From positions 1 through 45,012 of the forward strand of contig JBLHVI010000024.1 in assembly GCA_047630175.1 (NCBI GenBank): a DNA stretch of 45,012 nt, in the 5' to 3' direction. The DNA is from UBA4582 sp047630175. GTDB taxonomy: Bacteria > Pseudomonadota > Gammaproteobacteria > Pseudomonadales > Azotimanducaceae. Each line of letters opens with the position of its first letter. Position 1 is the first letter of the stretch. The translations under genes were made by a program, and so were the position numbers. The notes below the pieces were generated by a model. That model searched no databases. It was not told the origin of the DNA and worked only from the letters and a program-made list of their open reading frames with translations. Positions 8,104 through 17,504 of the stretch are shown in pieces.

Positions 8104-9034
8104 CGTATGCCTTGTGCTGCCAAGTCAGTGATACGAAAACAAAGTAATTACTGTTCGCCGGCTTGATCACCAGATCCCTGGCTTTCGAACCCGAGTTGGC
8201 TCGTGAGATTACGCTGCTCTGTTACCAGAACACCAATCTGATAGGTAAATAGCGGAAAGAATCAACGGCCTATGACCTACGCTATAACTCCGCATTTCCC
8301 CGAGCAGCGTTTTTCTAGGCTTGTCTGCGTTACTACGCCCTAAACGTCTGAAAAATTGCTTCGCTGTCGCGCCATCTTTGTCGACCGAGTAACGCAGGCT
8401 ACATGCTAACGTTGGCGCTGCTTTGTGTCTATTTTGATGAAGGCTTTGCCGATGAACGATGTCTCGCCGCGACTAAGATTGAATCGGTAGTAACGCCAGA
8501 CAGCATAGCTGATGATCTCCGTAGGCAAGCAGTGACGTTGGTCCGAATTTATCTAACAATACGACTGGTATTTAGTCGCTAGCTTGGCAATAGCCACAAA
8601 GCGCTTGATCGAAAACGCCAGAATAGCATCCCATTCATCGTGCAGTACCGTCATGGCATGGCAGGCCCAGCAGGCTGCATCTCAGCCAACGTACCGATAG
8701 CAGGGCATGATGCCGACGCACAGCAGCACGTCGGAAAAATTTCGGTGGCTTTGAAACAGCGTCGCAATTCGGAGTTCGGTGGCTGACGAAAACTTACCGA
8801 GTAATTCTTTCATCAACGGATTCAATGCCCGACGTGGTTTTGCTGGAATTCCCGATCTATCTTGGGTGGAGAGCGGGAGCGAACACGAAAGATGTAAAAG
8901 ATAACAAAATATCGACTAGAGAATGGCTCGCGCAAAAGGCTAATAAGCCGCATTTACCAACAAATGATTATGGCGCTGAAGACGTCGACAACAAGAGTTA
9001 GATCAATAAAGGCAAGGTTTGTGCTGCACAGACC
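8104..9034. other. Gene-free decayed interval
   Basis: About 930 bases with stops in all frames and no recognisable domain. A minus-strand reading of about 8560-8815 gives a short stretch (KELLGKFSSATELRIATLF, then LHDEWDAILAFSIKRF) that may be a gene remnant I cannot name. No terminator with a T-run was found after tenA. Confidence 0.5.
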
Positions 9035-9470
9035 TTGGAGGGCGACAGTGCAAAAATGGCAGAGGTGATTGTCAGTGGCAGTCGAAGCAAACGGGATGAC
9101 CTATCTGACGTCGGCCCGATGACGGCCTATATTGCGGAGCAGATTGAAGCAACGGGCCTGAAAACCTCGAGCTGGTGCTCAGCCGGCTGCCCGAGACGGC
9201 TGTCTTTACTGGCAACTCGAACGCTGCTTACTGGGTGTTTGGTGGCTGGGTTATCGTGCAGGTTAACCTTCGCGGGCTGAGTGTCGGTCGGTGACACGCT
9301 GGTTCGGATCAACGGCCGTCGCGTAGTGTTCGGTGGCTCTGGCGCTAACAATTTCGTCGATCTGAACATGATTTCGACCTCGCTTGGGTCGCGGATCGAA
9401 ATTCTCAAAGATTGTAAGTCAGCACTGTATTGGGCGGATGCGGTCGCCCGCGTGCTTATTTTTATGTTGA
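9035..9470 (+). pseudogene. TonB-dependent receptor plug-domain remnant, frameshifted
   Basis: Pieces of a plug domain appear in successive frames: AEVIVSGSRSKRDDLSDVG, then LSRLPETAVFTGNSNAAYW and VQVNLRGLSVG in a second frame, then GDTLVRINGRRVV and DLNMISTSLGSRIEILKD, followed by KSALYWADAVA, where a functional receptor would read GKSALYGADAVAGV. At least two frameshifts occur, near 9170 and 9290, and no barrel is recognisable afterwards. This is a dead receptor of the same broad family as the intact one at 1511-3868, but of a different subgroup (the VNLRGLG type). Confidence 0.85.
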
Positions 9471-9715
9471 TAGATTGCAGTTTACGTCAAACCGCGGTGC
9501 CAGTAGTGAGAGCGAGAGGTAGCGGAATCTTTGAAGTCAGCCCCAAAAATCCCAGCTCTACCGCTTCTCGTCATTGAGCTAAGAGCGGCCCTTTTGCGCC
9601 GATACTTCGGCCGAGCGAGGGTAGTAAAAATCTAAGCATTTAGGCGACGGCCGTTCGTTAAAAAATCAGATCGGCCGCGGGCTATTGAAAGTTAATGTAG
9701 CGGGTATCTAATTTT

Positions 9716-10534
9716 CTACAGCGAAAAACGCTCTCGTAAAAAGTGCGCGATACCATCTTCCTGGTTATGCCCGATTATGGCGTTAGCAGATTTTTTGATT
9801 TCATCTTTCGCATTTTCAGGCGCATAGCATTCGTCAGCGAGCGAAAACATACTTAAATCGTTATCGCTGTCTCCAAAACAAATGATGTTTGTGGCGCCCA
9901 ATTGCTTTTTTAAGCGGGTCACTGCCGCGCCCTTACTGGCAAGACCGTGATGAACATCCATCCACATAAGTTGCTTGCCTTCTATAGCATCACCGGCATA
10001 GGCGATTAGCTTTTCATGGGCATTAATCTCTCGCCACATCTCACTAATAGTATCTGCAACACCAATCATACTAATATTGGTAACTTGACTGTTAGCGGGC
10101 AACGCTTCTAAAGGCATAATTTTTGCTTTGGTGAGAGAAAAGTAATTATTGATAAGTTCCCTTTCTACCTCGTGACGTGGTTTGTCATGAAATATGAAAT
10201 GCACATGATCATCGATGGCATGAACAAAAGCAGTGACGCCGCGCGCAGCGGCGACGTTAAGTACGGTGGTGATCTCAGCGTTGCTTAGCAGGTTTTCAAA
10301 CGTGAATTGTTGGATCTTAGGGTCCCATATTGTCACCCCATTATTGTAGATCTGAGGCAGGTCAAAGTAGTGCCCGTCTAGAATGCTCTGCGCCGACAGC
10401 ATGGTGCGCCCTGTGGCGACCGTATAGGCTATGTCTTGTTTGGTTAACAAGCTAAGCGTTTCTTTAGTAAAGCGCGATATTTCAGATGCGCCATTCAAGA
10501 GCGTGCCATCGAGATCAAAAAAAATAAGTTGCAT
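9716..10534 (-). CDS. HAD superfamily hydrolase, Cof-type (class IIB)
   Basis: A 272-residue phosphatase-like protein. Motif I is FFDLDGTLL with D7 as nucleophile and D9 as general acid. Motif II appears as ATGRTM near residue 41. The lysine motif is in GLASKGAAV, and motif IV is CFGDSDNDLSMF. The cap between motifs II and III is of C2 type, so it belongs to the Cof/YbjI group that dephosphorylates sugar phosphates or small cofactors such as HMP-PP or FMN; the substrate cannot be assigned. It is transcribed alone, surrounded by decayed sequence, so its intactness suggests continued selection. The thi operon is upstream but on the other strand. Confidence 0.88.
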   Translation of the reverse strand: MQLIFFDLDGTLLNGASEISRFTKETLSLLTKQDIAYTVATGRTMLSAQSILDGHYFDLPQIYNNGVTIWDPKIQQFTFENLLSNAEITTVLNVAAARGVTAFVHAIDDHVHFIFHDKPRHEVERELINNYFSLTKAKIMPLEALPANSQVTNISMIGVADTISEMWREINAHEKLIAYAGDAIEGKQLMWMDVHHGLASKGAAVTRLKKQLGATNIICFGDSDNDLSMFSLADECYAPENAKDEIKKSANAIIGHNQEDGIAHFLRERFSL

Positions 10535-10838
10535 AGTCGTTTAAGTAGCTCAAGATTGCGGATAATGGGTCAGCCCTACATTTAAGGCTAACGCGATGTG
10601 TACAATACGCGAAGTTGGCGTGCGCAGATTTATCATAGGCGCGATACCGTGCGGGAGTGAGTAAGGTAGATATCATACTCCGTGGCATCCTTTAGATATA
10701 TGTAAAGGATCGGTTGCGTACTCAGCTGAACATATTCCTGTTGTCTCCACGTGTCATTACCGTAGGCTATGCTGACATTGCCACAGGGTATTATGGTGTC
10801 GAGATTAATGCATCAGCTCGTACTGGAATAAGTCCTTG
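10535..10838. other. Intergenic interval upstream of the HAD gene
   Basis: No gene seen. A 7-bp perfect stem, ATCCTTT (10687-10693) with AAAGGAT (10704-10710) and a 10-base loop, is present, without a T-run. The HAD promoter should lie just above 10534 on the minus strand. Confidence 0.45.
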
Positions 10839-11280
10839 TCATAGACATGCATCAATGGCCCCAGTTATGCGGAGATTTGCAGCAACTATTATAGACCCAA
10901 TATTCTCCGGAATGATCAGGGCCACCTGTTGGTTGATTTCAGTATCCTTTTGGGCGAACGCTAGACAACCTCTTGCAGCTTCGTCTCCGATCCCACCGCG
11001 CAAGTATTCTTTTATAAAGCGAAAACCAACTTCTAGCAGTTCTATCGCCGGTATATATTATGCCGCGCATACCAATGACCTTGCCTGTCTCTTTTAACGC
11101 CACGGCAAAACGGCCATAATCATACTTTTTACAAGCAGCCGTAGCTTTCTCTAGGCGTGTTCGGGTTTCCGCTAAGTCTTTGGATGGTGTCCCAGTGTAT
11201 TTAATGACTTCCGGGTCAGTCACTAATGCATGCACCATCGAGAGGCCGTTGGTAGTAAATAATCGTAGTTTCAGTTCCAT
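10839..11280 (-). pseudogene. GNAT-family N-acetyltransferase, frameshifted
   Basis: From ATG at 11280 the minus strand encodes MELKLRLFTT, VTDPEVIKYTG and KVIGMRGIIYTGDR, matching the first half of RimJ/RimL-type acetyltransferases. A single-base shift near 11050 moves the rest into another frame, where it reads LLEVGFRFIKEYLRGGIGDE and AARGCLAFAQKD, with the acetyl-CoA-binding region, and ends at a TGA at 10841-10839. Joined, the two halves give a protein of roughly 145 residues, near the usual length. It is either a recent pseudogene or a sequencing indel. Confidence 0.8.
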
Positions 11281-11744
11281 TTTTTCGATTCTGTGCGAAT
11301 AATTCAATTTCAATTGAAACATAATGGGGCGAAAGAAAGTGAATAAACGCACTCCCCTAAGAACAGCCAAGTACGGCAATTGCTGATTTCATTAAAGCTT
11401 ACGGCGCTGTGTCAGGGTGGTTCGGTTCAATAATAAACGGCGCTCATGGTTTTGATCCGCAGGTTTGCCAATTTTTGATGAGGCTGGATAAGGTTCTTGA
11501 TTATCGGCAAACAAAAATGACACTATTTTAAAGATAGATAACATCAATATTGAAGCAATCCTTACATACGTAAAAATACTGTTGGCTACGGATAAAGCTC
11601 TTGCGTAAACACAGATTAGCGTAAAAGCCAAACGAACAGAAAGGCAGCGAAAAAGCGGCTCCTGCCAATGTGGCTAGTTCCGGTTAGCGATTGACTTACT
11701 GGCTAATCGCCGTACGTTTTGCCGGACGGGTTAAGTTCAAGGTC
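11281..11744. other. Gene-free interval next to IS66 fossil
   Basis: About 460 bases without a recognisable gene. Short open frames exist on the minus strand (about 11392-11631) but show no family features. Confidence 0.4.
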
Positions 11745-12300
11745 GTTGGGTACGAATCAAACCAGGCAATTAATATCGAAATTCAGCTGCTTGTTACCTA
11801 TCATCGCGCCGAAGTGCCGCAGAATATGCAGGAGTATCGCTTCACGGAGAGATTGCCCGCTGCGTTTACAAATTCGGCGCACTTTAGCGATAACGATAAG
11901 GCTCATTTAGTCCTTAAGTCCCAGTTCCAACGTGTGTCGATGGACTGCGCTTGAGACCACTTTTTCGATCAAATGAACGTGCCTGTTGGCACGCTTCGAA
12001 GATTGGAAAAATCAAGCGCGCATTTGTTGAAGCGTTATGTGTGCTGACGAAACCGGCATTATTATTGAAGTTAAGCATCATTAACTTGGCCATGAAGCGA
12101 TGAGTGTGGTTGGTGCTCTACCTGCCTTTGGAGGCGCCGTAGGGCATGATCACGAGCAGCCCTACTACTTGCATGAGTATCTCCACAGTCTTTATGACGC
12201 GCACCACCTGCGATTGGCTTGAGCGTGGACGTGACAAAGACACAGCAAAAAACATCGGGCTTCTTTCGGTTAATGGACGTTGCAGAAACCTGCCGTCAAA
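11745..12300 (+). mobile_element. IS66-family transposase (TnpC) remnant
   Basis: Degenerate but ordered matches to IS66 TnpC: LLVTYHRAEV near 11790, FTERLPAAF near 11840 and SDNDKAHLVLKSQFQ near 11895 in one frame. These are followed by MNVPVGTLRRLEKSSAHLL near 11970 and then MCADETGIIIEVKHH at 12037-12081, the region of the first catalytic aspartate. After a stop, GALPAFGGAVGHDHEQPYY and SLYDAHHLR continue to 12225 in the same frame, corresponding to the second acidic motif and the NAHHLREL motif. Several in-frame stops and a deletion of the segment between the two motifs make it non-functional. No terminal inverted repeats or TnpA/TnpB genes were identified. Confidence 0.8.
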
Positions 12301-12728
12301 TTGACAGCTAATTATCATCTTGCCGTAAACAAGATTGGCTGGCCGGCATGTAATGCATTGCTATCACTACCCGGGGGTATAGATCCTGGATTTATGTGCT
12401 AAATCTATTTGTCAGTAATTTTGTGCTGAATAGTTAAGTTTAGGTTAACTGTTTGGGTGAATGCCGCACTAGGTACATCGAGTGAAACGGCGGCTATAGT
12501 TGAAATTCCCACTCTAGAAGCAACCAGATAGTTGGGTTTTTACCCTATAGGCAGTTGTTATTGGTTTTACCCGTTTGCGCTGCTTATATCGATGAATGTT
12601 GAGCCAAAAATTGCCAAGTTAAACATCACCGCTAGGGCTATTAGATTTATAACAGAGACCCTGATAGATGAGAACGACACCGTATCAAGTGCCATTGTTT
12701 TGTCTAGCGCGCCTCGTTACGTTCTGTC
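12301..12728. other. Gene-free decayed interval
   Basis: About 430 bases between the IS66 fossil and the possible transporter fragment. A short open frame at 12532-12756 overlaps it but has no recognisable domain. Confidence 0.4.
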
Positions 12729-12911
12729 GCTACAATCTATGTCGTTATTGCATTAGTATTGGGTTATGGTACTTCGCTGATATTAGGTCTCGATCAAAGT
12801 GTCCGCTCTACCGTCGCTGTCGGAATATTGCAAAAGAACCTATTAATTTCTATGTTTTTAGCAACCACTAGCCAGCGCGTCTCTATCTTCGGTTTAATCT
12901 TAGTCACTTAG
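12729..12911 (+). pseudogene. Possible BASS-family (bile acid:sodium symporter-like) transporter fragment
   Basis: An open frame reads ATIYVVIALVLGYGTSLILG, then LDQSVRSTVAVGILQKNLLI and ends LILVT-stop. The pattern of a hydrophobic helix, LGLD, then a conserved polar re-entrant segment (family: RRTIAIEVGIQN) resembles the C-terminal part of BASS transporters. There is no upstream continuation in this frame, so it can only be a fragment. The assignment rests on a short match and is tentative. Confidence 0.35.
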
Positions 12912-13192
12912 TTAGGGAAGCTTTGCTCGCTCAACCTGAGCGCTATTGTCACACACGGGTCAATTAGATTGCGGTGTAACAAATTTGAATCGATAGATGT
13001 CGCGAGATAGCGGAAACGACGCGAGGAGTAAGATGATATATTCTTCTACGACATTTCGGCGAGAAACGATTAAGGCAGGCGCTGTGCTGCGCCGAGGCGC
13101 AGCCGATTCACTAGTTGCTCGCGAGAGTCGACGAGCAAGGCCAGCAGCAGAAAAGGCATAACCCAAAGAGACAATAAAAAGGGATGACAGGG

Positions 13193-15358
13193 ATGAAGAA
13201 TGTGGGAAGTGAAACAAAGTATTTAGCCATGATCACAATGGGGCTACTCCTGATTTCATGTTCGGGTGAGTCGCCTATCAAGGTTTTAAGTTTTCCTGAA
13301 GAAATGCACGCGAATGAGCGCGCGATTGCGGCTACCGTAAAAGCTGATATTTTGTTAGAAGAGCAGAGTCGAAATGGTGGCTGGTCGGCGAAAGTTTTTG
13401 AGACAGAAACTGAAATTCTCGAACGCGGAAAAAAGCAGCTCGCCGAGATTCCGCAAAGTCGTAGACAAGAGCCGAAAGAGCGCAAAGCCTATTTTGGTGA
13501 TTTACATGTGCACACCACTTATTCTTTCGATGGGTATGCTTTTGGCACACTCGCCACGCCCTATGATGCCTATCGTTTTGCGAAAGGTGAGGCAATTGCC
13601 AATCCCGCTGGTTTCAACATGCAACTGGCGCGCCCGATGGACTTTTATGCAGTGACTGACCATGGAATGTTTTTGGGTTTGGTGGAAGCCGCAGCTGACA
13701 CGACAACAGAATTTTCGAAAAATGAATTTTCAGAGCCGTATCATGATCTTAATGCGCCTGAAAACATGGGCACTGGCCTGTTTAGCCTTTTGAAACGACT
13801 ATCAACGTTTAGTTCGTTCTTGCCGAGTGCCGTTACTCAGATCGTCTCTGGGGAGCTAGATCGTGATGAAGTCCTCGGCGTCATCAGGAGCGCCTGGAGC
13901 GACACCATCGACGCGGCAGATCAGTTTAACGATCCCGGTAACTTCACCACGTTTGCAGCCTACGAATATACGTCTAGTACGGCGGACATGGGCAACCTGC
14001 ACAGAAACGTCATCTTCGAGGGAACAGATCAACTACCTCGTGAGCCCTTTTCTCGGTTTCATTCCGTTAACCCTGAGGATCTTTGGCAGTGGATGGACGA
14101 CCTAAGAGCGAAAGGTATTGAAAGCCTCGCGATACCCCATAATTCTAATGGATCCAACGGTCAGATGTTTAAGCTTGTCGATTGGGCTGGAAATCCGCTG
14201 GATGATGACTATGCAAAGCAACGCATTCGAAATGAACCCATTGTTGAAATTACGCAGATTAAAGGCACGTCGGAAACACATCCGGTTTTGTCTTCACGGG
14301 ATGAATGGGCGGGCTTTGAAATCATGCCATATCGTGTCGCGTCTATCGCCTTAAGCCAAGTTGAAGGTTCTTATGTGCGTGAAGCGTTGCTAAACGGGTT
14401 AGCATTTGAAAAGCAGGGGATGACAAATCCTTATCAGTTTGGGTTTATCGGCTCAAGTGACACCCATTCAGCGGCCAGTCAAAACAACGAGTCTGATTTC
14501 GCTTCAAAACTAGGATTGTTGTCAGGCACAGCAGCGCAGCGAGGATCTGTACCACAAACCGGTATTGCAGGTGAGTTTGGTTATCAGGCGATTAATGTCA
14601 TATCAAAGCTAAGAGGAGGCATCAGTTCGCGCGTTAAAATTAACGGCGACATCTACAACGGCGGCGCCGCTCCTACCTTTGGGGCGTCCGGATTGGCAGC
14701 AGCATGGGCAGAAGAGAACACCCGAGAATCCTTATATAGCGCATTTCGAAGAAAAGAAGTGTTTGCGACGTCGGGGCCACGCATGCAAATACGCTTTTTC
14801 GCGGGTTACGGTTTTAATTCGAGCATGCTGACGGCAGCCGATGGGGTTGAGCAGGCTTATGCGGTAGGTGTGAGCATGGGTGGCACCCTTATATCCAGCA
14901 ATGCCACAGATGGCGCGCTAGTCAGTGAGCATTCCGCACCGGGGTTTATTGTCATGGCATCAGCAGACCTGGAAAGCGCGCCCTTGCAACGATTACAAAT
15001 CGTCAAAGGCTGGGTTGACGCGGTTGGCACTCACGAGGAGGTGATTGATGTTGCCTGTGCAGACGGTGCAGAAGTCGACCTAGCAACAAACCGTTGCCCC
15101 GACAATGGAGCAACGGTGGATGTCAGTGATTGTTCTATAAACGCAGAAACGGGAGCAGGGCAGTTGTCTGCCTTATGGCATGATCCAGCGTTTAAGGCGG
15201 AGCAGCGCGCTTTCTATTATGCGCGTGTCATAGAGAACCCAACCTGTCGCTGGTCAACCTGGGATGCCAATCGCGCTGGCGTTGCGCCACGTCCTGATCT
15301 CCCTGCTACGATCCAGGAACGTGCGTGGTCTTCGCCTATTCACTACTTGCCGAACTAG
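13193..15358 (+). CDS. DUF3604 lipoprotein, probable metal-dependent hydrolase
   Basis: A 721-residue protein of the DUF3604 family, which has a PHP-like metal-binding fold. The N-terminus is a lipoprotein signal with lipobox LISC (C23), so it should be anchored in a membrane facing the periplasm. Metal-binding motifs are GDLHVHTTYSFDG (H105, H107) and FYAVTDHG (D156, H157), with IPHN and GSSDTH further on. The family has been linked to hydrolysis of phosphate-type esters, but no substrate can be assigned here. ATG at 13193 is preferred over 13184 because AAAAGGG lies nine bases before it. It is followed after 39 bases by a PpiC-type protein and then a HupE/UreJ protein. I recall this same gene order from other marine gammaproteobacteria, which suggests a functional unit. 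Confidence 0.85.
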   Translation: MKNVGSETKYLAMITMGLLLISCSGESPIKVLSFPEEMHANERAIAATVKADILLEEQSRNGGWSAKVFETETEILERGKKQLAEIPQSRRQEPKERKAYFGDLHVHTTYSFDGYAFGTLATPYDAYRFAKGEAIANPAGFNMQLARPMDFYAVTDHGMFLGLVEAAADTTTEFSKNEFSEPYHDLNAPENMGTGLFSLLKRLSTFSSFLPSAVTQIVSGELDRDEVLGVIRSAWSDTIDAADQFNDPGNFTTFAAYEYTSSTADMGNLHRNVIFEGTDQLPREPFSRFHSVNPEDLWQWMDDLRAKGIESLAIPHNSNGSNGQMFKLVDWAGNPLDDDYAKQRIRNEPIVEITQIKGTSETHPVLSSRDEWAGFEIMPYRVASIALSQVEGSYVREALLNGLAFEKQGMTNPYQFGFIGSSDTHSAASQNNESDFASKLGLLSGTAAQRGSVPQTGIAGEFGYQAINVISKLRGGISSRVKINGDIYNGGAAPTFGASGLAAAWAEENTRESLYSAFRRKEVFATSGPRMQIRFFAGYGFNSSMLTAADGVEQAYAVGVSMGGTLISSNATDGALVSEHSAPGFIVMASADLESAPLQRLQIVKGWVDAVGTHEEVIDVACADGAEVDLATNRCPDNGATVDVSDCSINAETGAGQLSALWHDPAFKAEQRAFYYARVIENPTCRWSTWDANRAGVAPRPDLPATIQERAWSSPIHYLPN

Positions 15359-15397
15359 TTAAGTGCGGTGAGGGTCTTCAATGGAAAGCGCGCGCGA

Positions 15398-16387
15398 ATG
15401 AGCTGGTTAGCCAAAATCAACAAACCGTGGCTGCATTTTATAGTGTTGGGTGGGGTTTTATTTCAGTTGCAATCTGTATTCTTCGCAGAACCCAAGACGA
15501 TGATCGGACCTTTGAGCGAGGCGCGTATTAGTGGGCTGCAAGAGAAGTGGCTAACGAGCACCGGTCGACATCCTGCACCAAAGCAGATGGCACGGTTCAT
15601 AGAATTAGAGCTGGATCGAGACATGCTGTTTCAACGTGCACTCGAACTCGAGTTTCATTTGCACGACACCATTGTCTACCAGCGACTAATTCGTAATATG
15701 AAGTTCTTGCAACTTGCGGACGGTAAGTCTGATGCTGAACTTTTCGATCAGGCGCTAGGGATGCGCTTGCACCTAGGTGACGAGGTTGTTAAGCGACGTC
15801 TCATTCAGCTTATGGAGGAACAGTTACTGGCAGATAATCCAGTGGCTAGGCCGACTGCAAAAGCAGTAGCGACAGCGCTTGCGAATAGAAAAGAAGCGTT
15901 AAAACGTCCTCCACGATATTCAATTGAGCATGTGTTCTTCACTCGCAAGCAAGAACCGGAAGTTGCGGGGATTATTGCCGCAATTAATGAGCGGAGACTC
16001 GATGTTCGATCCGCCAGGCAATTGGGTTCTCCTTTTTTGCAGGGCCATCAATTTTCACGTCAGACACCAGATCAATTAGCGCAAAATTTCGGCAAAGATT
16101 TCGTGTTCAGTCTTGAGCAAGCCCTAAGCAAAGCCCAGAACGGGACTCAGCAATGGTTGGGGCCATTATCATCAGCCTATGGTCTTCACTACGTATGGGT
16201 TACAGAGTTTGAACCGGCTCGATATGCTCAGCTGCAAGAAGTAGAGCAACAGTTACGATACGATCTTGCGTATGCCGCGAAAAGGCAAACGCTAGCGTGT
16301 GCCATCGCGGGTCTGCGCAAAGACTATGACATAACGGCTCAATACCAGAAGGCCGCGGAATTAGCCGGCGTGGGGGGCTGCCAATGA
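15398..16387 (+). CDS. Membrane-anchored PpiC-type peptidyl-prolyl isomerase family protein
   Basis: A 329-residue protein with one N-terminal membrane segment (about residues 10-30, LHFIVLGGVLFQL), a helical SurA/PpiD-like region (30-160) and a parvulin-like region (about 165-270, from YSIEHVFFTRK to GPLSSAYGLHYVWVTE). The periplasmic domain would assist folding of exported proteins, most likely its operon neighbours. GTG at 15368 gives ten extra residues, but ATG at 15398 starts the usual MSWLxxxxxPWLHF form and has GGAAAG about ten bases upstream. The stop overlaps the ATG of the HupE/UreJ gene (ATGA), so translation is coupled. Confidence 0.85.
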   Translation: MSWLAKINKPWLHFIVLGGVLFQLQSVFFAEPKTMIGPLSEARISGLQEKWLTSTGRHPAPKQMARFIELELDRDMLFQRALELEFHLHDTIVYQRLIRNMKFLQLADGKSDAELFDQALGMRLHLGDEVVKRRLIQLMEEQLLADNPVARPTAKAVATALANRKEALKRPPRYSIEHVFFTRKQEPEVAGIIAAINERRLDVRSARQLGSPFLQGHQFSRQTPDQLAQNFGKDFVFSLEQALSKAQNGTQQWLGPLSSAYGLHYVWVTEFEPARYAQLQEVEQQLRYDLAYAAKRQTLACAIAGLRKDYDITAQYQKAAELAGVGGCQ

Positions 16388-17445
16388 TATCTATACCTCA
16401 GTTCATCGTAGGTCTTGCGGTATTTTGCGCACTGTCATTGCCTAACCAGGCTCAGGCTCATCGCTTCGCGCCTTCTTTATTTAAGATTGTAGAAACTACG
16501 CAAGGAAACTTCAACGTGGTGTGGAAAACACCAACTGAGACGACCTCCAATATTCTACTGCAACCCACATGGCCTGTTAGCTGTGAGGTGAAAAGACAAA
16601 GCCCTGCTGTGCGCGAAGGTACAGGTACAATCTCTAGTTGGACCTTAAGTTGCGATCAGCTAGGCGATAGGGGGCTGGTTGGGCAGGCGTTAGGGGTTGC
16701 TGGGCTGGCGGAAAACCAAGCCTCTGCGATGGTGATGCTTACTTTACGTGATGGCCGCTATTACCAACATATCGTGAATGCAGAAAATCCGCGCTTTTTG
16801 GTGCCCTCAGCGCCTAGCCAGACAAAGGTGATGACCGACTATCCCCTGCTGGGCATTGAGCATATCTGGAGTGGCCTAGATCATTTGATGTTTGTTTTCG
16901 GCTTATTACTATTGGTCGGCGGTGGCACCCATTTACTGTGGACCGTTACTGCATTTACGGTGGGCCACAGCATCACCCTAGCGGTGGTCACATTGGTTTC
17001 GTTGGATTACCCCGTGTCTCTGATCGAGTTTGCGATTGCTGTGAGTGTATTCGTGTTGGCAATAGAGCTCGCCAGCGGCGATACTTCCGGTACAAGTGCC
17101 ATGGGACGGAATGTATTTCGACGCCACCCTTGGTTGTTGGCGGGCAGTTTTGGTTTGCTCCACGGTATGGGTTTCGCGGGTGCGCTGATCGAGATTGGTT
17201 TGCCCGAAAACAACGTGCCACTCGCGTTACTCTTCTTCAATATCGGGATTGAAATAGGGCAAATAGCGTTTTTGCTACTGGCTATTGGCTCCTGGTGGTT
17301 GATAAACCGAGCGATGAATCTAGGTCCTTTAGTTTTAAGACAGGTGGTGCCAGACGAACGGCGTTTGTTGTCCATACCGGTTTATGTGCTTGGCGGCCTG
17401 TCAGCTATGTGGTGTATTGAACGCGGGCTAGGTCTTCTCGGATAA
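16384..17445 (+). CDS. HupE/UreJ-family membrane protein with periplasmic N-terminal domain
   Basis: A 353-residue protein. Residues 1-25 are a signal peptide ending NQAQA before HRFAP. Residues 26-150 form a beta-rich periplasmic domain with two cysteines (C67, C90). The C-terminal part has about six membrane helices. Conserved metal-ligand-like histidines are H160, D166, H167 in GIEHIWSGLDHLMF, H195 in FTVGHSIT, and the GLLHGMGFAGAL motif near 258-269. The HupE/UreJ family is associated with nickel or cobalt import, though this long-form subfamily has not been assigned a substrate that I know. As the third gene behind a putative metallohydrolase, a role in metal supply is a reasonable guess only. 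Confidence 0.85.
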   Translation: MISIPQFIVGLAVFCALSLPNQAQAHRFAPSLFKIVETTQGNFNVVWKTPTETTSNILLQPTWPVSCEVKRQSPAVREGTGTISSWTLSCDQLGDRGLVGQALGVAGLAENQASAMVMLTLRDGRYYQHIVNAENPRFLVPSAPSQTKVMTDYPLLGIEHIWSGLDHLMFVFGLLLLVGGGTHLLWTVTAFTVGHSITLAVVTLVSLDYPVSLIEFAIAVSVFVLAIELASGDTSGTSAMGRNVFRRHPWLLAGSFGLLHGMGFAGALIEIGLPENNVPLALLFFNIGIEIGQIAFLLLAIGSWWLINRAMNLGPLVLRQVVPDERRLLSIPVYVLGGLSAMWCIERGLGLLG

Positions 17446-17474
17446 TCAAAATATTTCCTAGTCTTATTTTCCAG

Positions 17475-17504
17475 ACCTATAACGCTAAGCACAGCGCTAT
17501 AGGT
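17475..17504 (+). terminator. Hairpin downstream of DUF3604-PpiC-HupE operon
   Basis: ACCTATAACGCT (17475-17486) pairs with AGCGCTATAGGT (17493-17504) with one mismatch and a six-base loop. It lies 30 bases after the HupE stop. There is no T-run on either side, so it may be a weak terminator or an RNA-stabilising hairpin. Confidence 0.5.

Noticed and set aside
10714..11097. 127-codon plus-strand open frame
   Set aside because: Antisense to the GNAT pseudogene, whose motifs explain the sequence.
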